This document shows positions 45,393-51,863 of a stretch of 51,863 nucleotides of DNA, piece after piece (the stretch's first letter is position 1; every line of letters starts with the position of its first letter). Source of the stretch: Pseudobdellovibrionaceae bacterium (GTDB taxonomy: Bacteria > Bdellovibrionota > Bdellovibrionia > Bdellovibrionales > Bdellovibrionaceae); the NCBI GenBank assembly GCA_013359135.1, contig JABWCN010000031.1, forward strand, positions 1 through 51,863, in the 5' to 3' direction. Under the pieces are notes generated by a model that did no database searches, was not told the origin of the DNA, and saw only the letters and a list, made by a program, of their open reading frames with translations. The position numbers and the translations under genes are program-made.

Positions 45393-46550
45393 CTATTTGC
45401 TATTTAACAAAGATTTAAAATGACTCACAGCCACTTCAATATCCTCAACTTTGGTAAATCTGCCGACGCTCAAACGCAGTGTGCGAGCGGCTTCTTCATG
45501 GCTAACCCCTATACCTTTTAAAACATGACTTGAAGCTATTTTCCCAGTGCTGCACGCTGAGCCCGAAGAAACACCTAGTCCAGGGAGCCTAGAGGCAATA
45601 TCAGTTCCTGTAACAGATGGAAAGGTCAAAGAGAGATTCATAGGACTTCTTTGTTTTCCCAATTCCGGTCCATTAAGTTTCAATTCAGGAAAAAGATTTT
45701 TAAGTTGTTGGTAAAGTAAAGTGGAAAGCTTTTCATAATGAGTGATTTCTTCAGTGAGTCGTCCCTGAAAGAGCTTGCAAGCTTCGCCAATACCTACAAT
45801 TCCAGGAACATTCAGAGTTCCTGAACGATCTCCATTTTCTTGGCCTCCACCAACTAAAAAGGGGTCAAGTTGAACAAGGAGATTCTTTTTCCGTTTAAAA
45901 AGCACACCAACACCTTTAGGACCATAAATTTTATGTCCAGAAAAAGATAATAAATCCACAGGTGTTTGTTGTAAATCGACAGAGATTTTTCCAACAGCTT
46001 GAGTCCCATCTGTGTGAAAATATATTTTTCTTTCTCTAGATAATTGGCTTAACTCTTGGATTGGATTTATAGATCCAATTTCGTTATTAACCCACATAAG
46101 AGATATAAGTTTTGTGTTAGGTTTTATTTTTTCTCTTACCGCATCAACTGAAATAATTCCTTGTGAATTAGGCTTAATAAAATCGACTTCGACACCTAGA
46201 TTTTCCAAATATTTTAAAGTGTTTAATACCGAATTATGCTCGATGGGAGACGAGATTATATGTACTTTCTCATTTAGTCTGGCAAATTGATGAAAAATTC
46301 CAAAAAGCACCCAGTTGTTACTTTCTGTTGCACCAGATGTAAAAATTATCTCTCTTGATTCACAATTTAATAAGGTTGCAATTTGCAGTCTGGCTTTTTG
46401 AACAGCATGGTCTGCTGTCCAGCCCCAAGAGTGACCTTGGCTTGAAGGGTTACCAAAATTTTCTTTAAAATAGGGTAACATGGCTTCTAAAACTTTAGGA
46501 TCCACAGGTGTCGATGAATTGTAATCTAAGTAAATCATTGGGCTAGTCAT
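45393..46550 (-). CDS. Cysteine desulfurase (NifS/IscS family)
   Basis: This PLP enzyme takes sulfur from cysteine for iron-sulfur clusters and thiolated cofactors. The N-terminal DYNSSTPVDPKV, FTSGATESNNW and HTDGTQAVGK segments, the PLP lysine in SGHKIYGPKGVG and the catalytic-cysteine loop SSGSACSTGK are all present. The short loop sequence is the NifS-like form rather than the E. coli IscS form. At 385 residues it is full length. A second ATG at 46538 is possible. Upstream on the minus strand a TATAAT lies about 9 bases before the first ATG, implying a very short leader. It diverges from nrdJ. Confidence 0.95.
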   Translation of the reverse strand: MTSPMIYLDYNSSTPVDPKVLEAMLPYFKENFGNPSSQGHSWGWTADHAVQKARLQIATLLNCESREIIFTSGATESNNWVLFGIFHQFARLNEKVHIISSPIEHNSVLNTLKYLENLGVEVDFIKPNSQGIISVDAVREKIKPNTKLISLMWVNNEIGSINPIQELSQLSRERKIYFHTDGTQAVGKISVDLQQTPVDLLSFSGHKIYGPKGVGVLFKRKKNLLVQLDPFLVGGGQENGDRSGTLNVPGIVGIGEACKLFQGRLTEEITHYEKLSTLLYQQLKNLFPELKLNGPELGKQRSPMNLSLTFPSVTGTDIASRLPGLGVSSGSACSTGKIASSHVLKGIGVSHEEAARTLRLSVGRFTKVEDIEVAVSHFKSLLNSK

Positions 46551-46558
46551 ACTTGTCC

Positions 46559-46586
46559 ATTATAGGAGCTTATCATAGAATGAAAA
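46559..46586 (-). promoter_or_regulatory. Possible near-leaderless promoter of the cysteine desulfurase
   Basis: On the minus strand TTTTCA (46581-46586) and a perfect TATAAT (46559-46564) are 16 bases apart. Transcription would begin within a few bases of the ATG at 46550, leaving no room for a ribosome site, so either the message is almost leaderless or translation starts at 46538. Confidence 0.4.
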
Positions 46587-46600
46587 TTAAAAAGGTGAAC

Positions 46601-48733
46601 ATGACACAGGATTTCTTTATAGATAGTCGATTTACCCAAGGTAAAATGGCTGAAAAGTTTTTTAGATGGACAAAAAGAAAATGTTCTTTGTCTTTTACTA
46701 GTGAAGACCCCTATTTTAGGAAAAATTTCTTATACTTTCCAGATTGCTGGTCACAGTTAGCACTTGATATCACTGCAACCAAATATTTTAAGAAAAAAAG
46801 AAATGAAAAGTCACTTGTTACATTGGTAAATAGAGTGTCCAGAGAATTAGAAAAGGCGAGTGTCAAGCAGAAATATCTCACTACTAAACAGGCTAAGACT
46901 TATCGACAAGAGTTAAACTTTATTTTATTCTCACAAAAAGCCTCTTTTAACAGTCCTGTTTGGTTTAATTTAGGAGTCTTTGAACATCCTCAAACGTCAG
47001 CTTGCTTTATTCAAAGTGTAGATGATTCTTTAGAAGGAATTTTTGATCTTCTTAAAAAAGAAGCCAAGGTTTTTAAATACGGTTCTGGTTCTGGATCGAA
47101 CTTTTCTGTTCTTCGAAGTCGCTTTGAGGAGTTAGATTATGGGGGATACTCATCTGGTTTAATGGCTTTTCTGAATATTTTCGATAGTGCTGCAGGAGCC
47201 ATCAAATCCGGAGGGACCACGCGACGAGCGGCAAAGATGGTTATCGTTGATATTGATCATCCTGAAATTGAAGACTTTATTGATCTAAAACGCAAAGAAG
47301 AAAAAAAAGCTAAAGTTTTAGAGTCTGCAGGATATAGTCTTGGATTAGATGGTGAGGTTACAAGTTCTCTGCAAGGACAAAATGCGAATAACTCTGTGAG
47401 GGTGACAGATAGATTTATGAAATCTGTTAGTAGGGATCAATCTTTTTCTCTTCGTTATCGCAGAAATTTAAAAAAATTTAAAAGTATTAAAGCCCGCAAC
47501 TTGTGGAAAAAAATAGCTCAAGCTGCCTATGAATGTGCGGATCCAGGCTTACAATTTCACGATACCATCAATCAGTGGCACACATGTAAAAACAGTGGAG
47601 CCATCATCGCATCCAATCCTTGTTCTGAATATATGTTTTTAGATGATTCTAGTTGCAATTTAGCTTCAATAAATTTAGTAGCTTTTTTGGATGAAAATGG
47701 GCAGTTTTTACTTGAAGACTTTATTCATACAATTAAAGTAGTGTTTTTCTCTCAGGAATTATTGATAGATCTCTCTAGTTATCCCTCCGGTGCAATTAAA
47801 AAAAATTCTCAAAGTTTTCGCCCTTTAGGAATAGGTTTTACCAATTTAGGAAGTTTTTTGATGCGTAAAGCTATTCCTTACGATTCTGATGAGGCCAGAA
47901 GTTGGGCTAGCAGCTTGAGTGCTTTGTTAACAGGATATGCGTATTATTTTAGTTCACTGATGGCTCAAAAAAAAGAGCCTTTTAAAGAGTTTAGTAAAAA
48001 TAAAGTCTCGATGATTTCAGTTTTAAAAAAGCACAAGGCTCACCTACGAAAAATAAGTTATCAGTTTTTACCAAAAGATTTTAAAGACAATTTAGAGAAG
48101 GTTTGGAATCAGGTGCTATATCTTGCTCAACGCAGTGGACTTCGTAATGCTCAAGCCTCGGTAATGGCTCCCACAGGAACAATTTCTTTTATGATGGATT
48201 GTGAAACCACAGGAATTGAACCAGAATTTTCATTAGTTAAATTCAAAAAACTTATTGGACAGAGTAATGAAGTCAGTATGGTTAACCAATCTGTTGGAGT
48301 TGCTTTAAATAAAATGGGTTATTCGCTAAACGAAATAGATATTATTGAACGTAGGTTAATTGAAACTGGGACTTTTCCTTTGTATCTTCTTAAAGAAAAA
48401 AAGCATTTGGAGGTTTTCAGAACAGCTGTTGGAAAAGATGTGATCTCGGCTGAAGGACATTTGCAAATGATGAGTGCAATTCAACCGTTTGTCAGCGGAG
48501 CTATTTCGAAAACTGTAAATATGCCAACTGAAGCCACTGCAGAGGATATAGAAAAAATTTATTTTACTGCATGGAAGTTAGGTTTAAAGTCTATAAGTGT
48601 TTATAGAGATAAAAGTAAAGTAGTGCAGCCACTTACAACTACACCTAACTGTCCTGAGTGTGGAAAACTCACACAAAATTCAGGAGGTTGTTTTGTTTGT
48701 ACATCTTGCGGTACCTCCCTTTCTTGTGGATAG
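46601..48733 (+). CDS. nrdJ: Adenosylcobalamin-dependent ribonucleotide reductase, class II
   Basis: This enzyme reduces ribonucleotides to deoxyribonucleotides using coenzyme B12. Family segments include NSPVWFNLGVFEHPQTSACF, KYGSGSGSNFSVLRSR, GGTTRRAAKMVI, the catalytic NPCSEYMFLDDSSCNLASINL (Cys and Glu) and ASVMAPTGTISFMMDCETTGIEPEFS. The C-terminus carries a redox-active or zinc-ribbon-like CPECGKLTQNSGGCFVC plus TSCGTSLSCG. Length, about 710 residues, is at the short end for the B12 class. The ATG at 46601 has AAGGTG five bases upstream; earlier in-frame starts (46553 TTG, 46580 ATG) are less likely. It needs cobalamin, which implies uptake or synthesis elsewhere. Confidence 0.93.
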   Translation: MTQDFFIDSRFTQGKMAEKFFRWTKRKCSLSFTSEDPYFRKNFLYFPDCWSQLALDITATKYFKKKRNEKSLVTLVNRVSRELEKASVKQKYLTTKQAKTYRQELNFILFSQKASFNSPVWFNLGVFEHPQTSACFIQSVDDSLEGIFDLLKKEAKVFKYGSGSGSNFSVLRSRFEELDYGGYSSGLMAFLNIFDSAAGAIKSGGTTRRAAKMVIVDIDHPEIEDFIDLKRKEEKKAKVLESAGYSLGLDGEVTSSLQGQNANNSVRVTDRFMKSVSRDQSFSLRYRRNLKKFKSIKARNLWKKIAQAAYECADPGLQFHDTINQWHTCKNSGAIIASNPCSEYMFLDDSSCNLASINLVAFLDENGQFLLEDFIHTIKVVFFSQELLIDLSSYPSGAIKKNSQSFRPLGIGFTNLGSFLMRKAIPYDSDEARSWASSLSALLTGYAYYFSSLMAQKKEPFKEFSKNKVSMISVLKKHKAHLRKISYQFLPKDFKDNLEKVWNQVLYLAQRSGLRNAQASVMAPTGTISFMMDCETTGIEPEFSLVKFKKLIGQSNEVSMVNQSVGVALNKMGYSLNEIDIIERRLIETGTFPLYLLKEKKHLEVFRTAVGKDVISAEGHLQMMSAIQPFVSGAISKTVNMPTEATAEDIEKIYFTAWKLGLKSISVYRDKSKVVQPLTTTPNCPECGKLTQNSGGCFVCTSCGTSLSCG

Positions 48734-48756
48734 AACATGCTGATATTTGGTAAAGA

Positions 48757-49536
48757 CTAATCTTTGATGAATTGAAAAAAACGAGCATTTTGTATTAAAA
48801 AGCTATCCACTAAGTTTTCTTCACGAAGGTAATCTTTGAGCTCTATTTTTTTATCCCAGTGGATAGAAATTAAATAAGAAATTCTCTCTTTCATTTCAGG
48901 AACACTGTCTATAGATTCTGCATGTATCCACTGATCAATAATTTTAGCAGCACCCACCATTTCAGAGTTTTGTGAAGCTAAATAATACTTTATTAGTTCT
49001 TCCCCCTTGGTTTTAAAGTTTTTTAAAAACATTTGGTAAAGATCATCAGAAATTTTATAATTTTCTTTTACTAAATAGTAGTTTAAATCAATTAGATTAG
49101 AATCAGCAGCCCAAAAGCTTTTTGCAATGGTTGTAGTGATTGATAAAGTGGAAGTAGCTTGAACATCAGTTATTGATAAAAAAGGACAAACAAATCCATT
49201 CATGTTCTTAAAATTTTCATTTCTATCTGTGAGGGCTATCCATAACAGTGATTTGTTATGATTTAATGAACATAAAAGTTTACAAAAGTACCACGATGTT
49301 TCATCAGTATTTTTTAACTGACTAAATCGTTTGGGGCTTAACTGAGTTTTTAATTCTTTCCATTGAAGATGATCATTAGAAAGAGAACTAAGGTAAACTT
49401 TAGAGTCAGCGATGCTATGACATTGACCATCCATTAAATCAGGACTTGTAAATTTACTTGTATCTATAACTTGAGAATAAACAGTCGAACTAATAACAAA
49501 ATTGATAATAAATAGAGTTACTGTTAAAATTTGCAT
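48757..49536 (-). CDS. Secreted protein, unknown family
   Basis: This 259-residue protein has a signal peptide (ILTVTLFIINFVISSTVYS) and a mature part that is not recognised. Four cysteines lie in the first half (GQCHSI, SWYFCKLLCSL, GFVCPF). The second half is helix-rich, with EELIKYYLASQNSEMVGAAKIIDQW, and might bind another protein. GGGAGGG precedes the ATG. It diverges from the ECF sigma gene across 206 bases. Confidence 0.72.
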   Translation of the reverse strand: MQILTVTLFIINFVISSTVYSQVIDTSKFTSPDLMDGQCHSIADSKVYLSSLSNDHLQWKELKTQLSPKRFSQLKNTDETSWYFCKLLCSLNHNKSLLWIALTDRNENFKNMNGFVCPFLSITDVQATSTLSITTTIAKSFWAADSNLIDLNYYLVKENYKISDDLYQMFLKNFKTKGEELIKYYLASQNSEMVGAAKIIDQWIHAESIDSVPEMKERISYLISIHWDKKIELKDYLREENLVDSFLIQNARFFQFIKD

Positions 49537-49627
49537 AAAACCCTCCCAGACGCACTCATACGCCCTTAAAATAAAAAAATAAAAATCTTTTTTGTTAAAA
49601 ATAAAGGAACATGAATTTATTTTACTT

Positions 49628-49656
49628 TTGTTAAAACTTTATACATTTGCTATGAA
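49628..49656 (+). promoter_or_regulatory. Possible promoter of the ECF sigma operon
   Basis: TTGTTA (49628-49633), a 17-base spacer and TATGAA (49651-49656) preceded by TGC give a sigma70-type promoter with an extended -10. The leader to the GTG at 49743 would be about 80 bases. An ECF-type autoregulatory promoter is not evident here. Confidence 0.4.
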
Positions 49657-49742
49657 TATATTCGGTCTGGTGCCTTAACACTATTAGGACGATATTTGAA
49701 AATAAATTGAAACTTTTTTTGAACTTAAGACAATAGGTATCT

Positions 49743-50252
49743 GTGGATAAATTGGAATGGAATTTACTCATCGAAAAAATGGGTGATCGATTATATAATT
49801 ACTTTCTAAGGCGAGGACATTATCAATCAGCGGGCGATCTTACCCAAGAAACCTACGTAAGACTGTGGGTGTATTGGAAAGAAGGCCGTGTGGATGCAGC
49901 TAAAGGTAGCTTAGAGTCATTGGCTTTTGGTATAGCCTATTATGTTTCTTTAGAGCGAGTGAAAGAGTTAAAATCCATTATGCAAGAGGATCCAGATTGG
50001 GATAAAATGGCAAGCTCAGAAAATATAGAAGAGATGTATCAAAAGAAAGAATTACATTTTCAATTTCATTTGGCACTTAAGCAGTTACCTGAAGAGCAGC
50101 AAGATATTCTAACACTGTACATGGATGAAACTTTAAAGCTAGAGGAAATTGCAAAAATCCTGGAAATACCATTAGGAACTATAAAAAATCAAATTTACAG
50201 AGCCAAAGAAAAAATGAAGTTAATTTTTGAAGCTAAAGGAGTGTCACTATAA
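49743..50252 (+). CDS. ECF-type RNA polymerase sigma factor
   Basis: This 169-residue sigma70-family protein has region 2 (GDLTQETYVRLWVYW, near residues 29-43) and region 4 (QLPEEQQDILTLYMDETLKLEEIA, then IPLGTIKNQIYRAKEKMKLIF). It lacks regions 1.1 and 3, as ECF factors do. It starts with GTG and a weak AGGT site. The following gene overlaps its stop (TAATG) and encodes a one-helix membrane protein that fits an anti-sigma factor. The signal and regulon are unknown. Confidence 0.92.
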   Translation: MDKLEWNLLIEKMGDRLYNYFLRRGHYQSAGDLTQETYVRLWVYWKEGRVDAAKGSLESLAFGIAYYVSLERVKELKSIMQEDPDWDKMASSENIEEMYQKKELHFQFHLALKQLPEEQQDILTLYMDETLKLEEIAKILEIPLGTIKNQIYRAKEKMKLIFEAKGVSL

Positions 50253-50554
50253 TGGATGACAATAATGAAAATAAAAATGGAGAAAAAGATCTTCTTGAAA
50301 TCAAAAATTGGGGGCAAAGATTAAATGTAAAGGCTCCTAAGGACGAAAAACAAAAATGGCAAAGCTATAACTCTGCGCAAATACTAAGAACAATCCGTAA
50401 AACAGCACCTTGGTGGGGAGTGGTTGCTGCACTTCTTGTTGGTATTTATATTGGTAGAGTGTCTCAAAATTGGGTTGATCATGATGTAAATTATGCTGTT
50501 GAAAAAAAAATTCAACAAGATGAAACTTTCGAATCAGTTTACTCCAATTACTAG
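50252..50554 (+). CDS. Small membrane protein, probable anti-sigma factor
   Basis: This 100-residue protein has a charged N-terminal cytoplasmic part (about 50 residues), one membrane helix (TAPWWGVVAALLVGIYIGRV) and a short periplasmic tail. Its layout and coupled translation with the ECF sigma gene (TAATG overlap) point to an anti-sigma role. I see no zinc-binding HxxxCxxC motif and no known anti-sigma domain, so assignment rests on context. It is shorter than most membrane anti-sigma factors, and its periplasmic part is too small to hold a sensing domain, so a partner protein may do the sensing. Confidence 0.65.
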   Translation: MDDNNENKNGEKDLLEIKNWGQRLNVKAPKDEKQKWQSYNSAQILRTIRKTAPWWGVVAALLVGIYIGRVSQNWVDHDVNYAVEKKIQQDETFESVYSNY

Positions 50555-50616
50555 CGTCAGCTGACTTAATAAATTTACCCAATTTTAAATTATTGGAAAA
50601 AAATAAGGAGTTAAAA

Positions 50617-51501
50617 ATGATAAAATCTCTAGTGTTACTTTTTTTTGGAATAACTTGTTTGAGCTTTGCTGACCCTGATGTTACGACTACAGAGTCAAAC
50701 ACGGAAAAGAAAAACATTGAGTCCTCAAAACTAAGATATAAAATTGAAGTTCAAGGTCAGGTTCTAGTATTTGATAGTAAAGGGAAAAAGTTATTATTCT
50801 CTGTTGATGAGGAAAGAAAATGGCGTTTTGGCAATGAAAAACCTATTTCCAGTTACTGGCAATTAAACCAAAAAGGACTTCCTGACTTACATTTTAATCA
50901 TGAATGGCAGTTATCTGAATCGGGAATTTTGAGTGTAAAATTTAAACAATATGACTCAATGAAAAGAATTTCAGAGGATAAATTCATTTTTGGTAAAACT
51001 CTGCAGGAAAAAGAACTTGAAATTGAAAATTTCCAAGCTCCAGTTTTCGTTTTATCTCAGGAACCTGATAGACGTATTGTAGTTCAATTTAGAGTTCAGG
51101 TTTGGAGTGATGACGATGCTAAAGACATTGGTAAGCTAGCTATCAACTCAACACGTATGACGATATTTGACAGTAAAGGAAACTTGTGGGCTTCAAGAAT
51201 TGATAACTCTTCAGGTGATAATGTTTACTATGGAATCACAACATACTTGGGAAGCTTATATATTAGTTATTTACCTTTTAAGGGTGCAAGTAAAATTGGA
51301 ATTGCAGAAAAAAATAGAATTCGTATTGAACATGGGAAAACTAAGCTTTCCATTGAAAGCTCCGACGCTTTTTTACCAAGAGGAGTTGTCGCAAATGTTT
51401 ACGGTTTTATTGATCTAAATCATCGTACAGAAGGTCTAAATCGAACTCGCTCGAATGGTTCTGATAAAGAGGAAAATTTTCTTAAAAGTATCAAACGGTA
51501 A
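50617..51501 (+). CDS. Secreted protein in the ECF sigma operon, unknown family
   Basis: This secreted protein of about 294 residues has a signal peptide (SLVLLFFGITCLSFA), then a mostly beta-strand mature part: KLRYKIEVQGQVLVFDSKGKK, PVFVLSQEPDRRIVVQF, TRMTIFDSKGNLWASRID and LSIESSDAFLPRGVVANVYG. No family is recognised. AAGGAG before the ATG at 50617 sets the start. It follows the putative anti-sigma gene by 62 bases on the same strand, so it may be the sensor partner or a target of the sigma factor. It ends 96 bases before the convergent mgtE end. Confidence 0.75.
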   Translation: MIKSLVLLFFGITCLSFADPDVTTTESNTEKKNIESSKLRYKIEVQGQVLVFDSKGKKLLFSVDEERKWRFGNEKPISSYWQLNQKGLPDLHFNHEWQLSESGILSVKFKQYDSMKRISEDKFIFGKTLQEKELEIENFQAPVFVLSQEPDRRIVVQFRVQVWSDDDAKDIGKLAINSTRMTIFDSKGNLWASRIDNSSGDNVYYGITTYLGSLYISYLPFKGASKIGIAEKNRIRIEHGKTKLSIESSDAFLPRGVVANVYGFIDLNHRTEGLNRTRSNGSDKEENFLKSIKR

Positions 51502-51524
51502 TATTAAAAAATTCAACTAACTTC

Positions 51525-51559
51525 TATGGGCCTCTAACAAGCAGTGTTTTAGGCCTATA
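51525..51559. terminator. Bidirectional terminator-like hairpin
   Basis: TATGGGCCT (51525-51533) pairs with AGGCCTATA (51551-51559) over nine positions with one G-U pair, and AACA/TGTT extend the stem inside, leaving a loop AGCAG. It stands between the convergent secreted-protein gene and mgtE. The T-run downstream is poor, so strength is uncertain. Confidence 0.5.
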
Positions 51560-51597
51560 TTCTTAAATGATTTTATTTAAATATCTGAAGAGAAAAC

Positions 51598-51863
51598 CTA
51601 TAGTAAAATTCCTTTTAAAAAAAGGCTAGCTATTGAAAAATAAATCACAAGTCCAGTTACATCTACTATGGTAGCAACTCCAGGTGCAGAAGCTGTAGCA
51701 GGATCAAGTTTCAATTTTTTGAGTAGAATGGGAAGCATAGAACCACAAATAGAACCCCACATCACGACGCCAACAATGCTTGAGGCAACAGCTAAAGCTA
51801 TTTGTATAAAATGAGGGCCATACAGTTTGTCTCCATTCGGCCAAAGTAAAATTCTAATAGCAC
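51598..51863 (-). CDS. mgtE: Magnesium transporter MgtE, C-terminal part (cut by window edge)
   Basis: Reading in from the right edge on the minus strand gives 88 codons ending in TAG at 51598-51600. The peptide is the last membrane region of MgtE: IQIALAVASSIVGVVMWG, then GSMLPILLKKLKLDPATAS, followed by ATIVDVTGLVIYFSIASLFL. The GSMLPILLKK-x-x-DPA pattern lines the magnesium pore in this family, including the conserved Asp that binds Mg2+. The N-terminal cytoplasmic and CBS domains lie beyond the window. The stop fits the normal MgtE end, so the 3' end is complete. Confidence 0.9.
   Translation of the reverse strand, partial: AIRILLWPNGDKLYGPHFIQIALAVASSIVGVVMWGSICGSMLPILLKKLKLDPATASAPGVATIVDVTGLVIYFSIASLFLKGILL

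Noticed and set aside
1-51863. A search by eye for tRNA cloverleafs, rRNA, CRISPR repeats, transposase genes and target-site duplications.
   Set aside because: No gap contains a tRNA-like pattern ending in a T-arm, no regularly spaced repeats occur, and no transposase or integrase is encoded.

Overview
The window is 51.9 kb of AT-rich, tightly packed Gram-negative DNA. It carries no tRNA, rRNA, CRISPR array or insertion sequence that I can see. Signal peptides, lipoproteins, predicted outer-membrane barrels, a transmembrane class III cyclase, a PilZ protein and several large secreted proteins of unknown family suggest a predatory or related Bdellovibrionota (former deltaproteobacterial) chromosome. 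That placement is an inference from gene content, not from a marker gene. No gene-free stretch reaches 300 bases.

Left end (1-5.3 kb, minus strand): a truncated MFS transporter, a chorismate mutase and the tRNA hydroxylase TrhP form one group. A lipoprotein that looks like an ABC-transporter binding protein is translationally coupled to a sensor histidine kinase. From 5.6 to 12 kb (plus strand) lie histidine ammonia-lyase and urocanate hydratase with a secreted phospholipase A2-like gene between them, then a small membrane protein and a lipoprotein of atypical base composition. From 12 to 18 kb come a putative barrel, lgt, an M13 peptidase, hisS and a DUF3299 protein. From 18 to 23.6 kb a minus-strand operon joins a FecR/fibronectin-like protein, an outer-membrane barrel and a transmembrane adenylate cyclase. 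An NMO/NPD-type flavoprotein and greB follow.

The most unusual region is 25.6-35.5 kb. It holds a FeeM/autoinducer-synthase-like acyltransferase, a convergent AraC regulator, a methyltransferase, a second FeeM-like acyltransferase fused to a PilZ (c-di-GMP-binding) domain, and a ThiF/E1-like adenylating enzyme. Then comes a tightly overlapping block: LolD-like ATPase, FtsX-like permease, LolA-like periplasmic carrier, second FtsX-like permease and an outer-membrane barrel. Read together, it looks like a c-di-GMP-controlled pathway that makes an acylated amino acid or similar lipid, modifies it, and carries it from inner to outer membrane through a dedicated Lol-like route.

The right part (35.5-51.9 kb) holds a DUF3465 protein, a GT39 glycosyltransferase and a 1004-residue secreted protein of unknown family. 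Next is a cysteine desulfurase / A-type Fe-S carrier / MoxR / DUF58 / TgpA-like transglutaminase run, with a B12-dependent ribonucleotide reductase diverging from it. The window closes with an ECF sigma operon and the 3' end of mgtE cut by the right edge.
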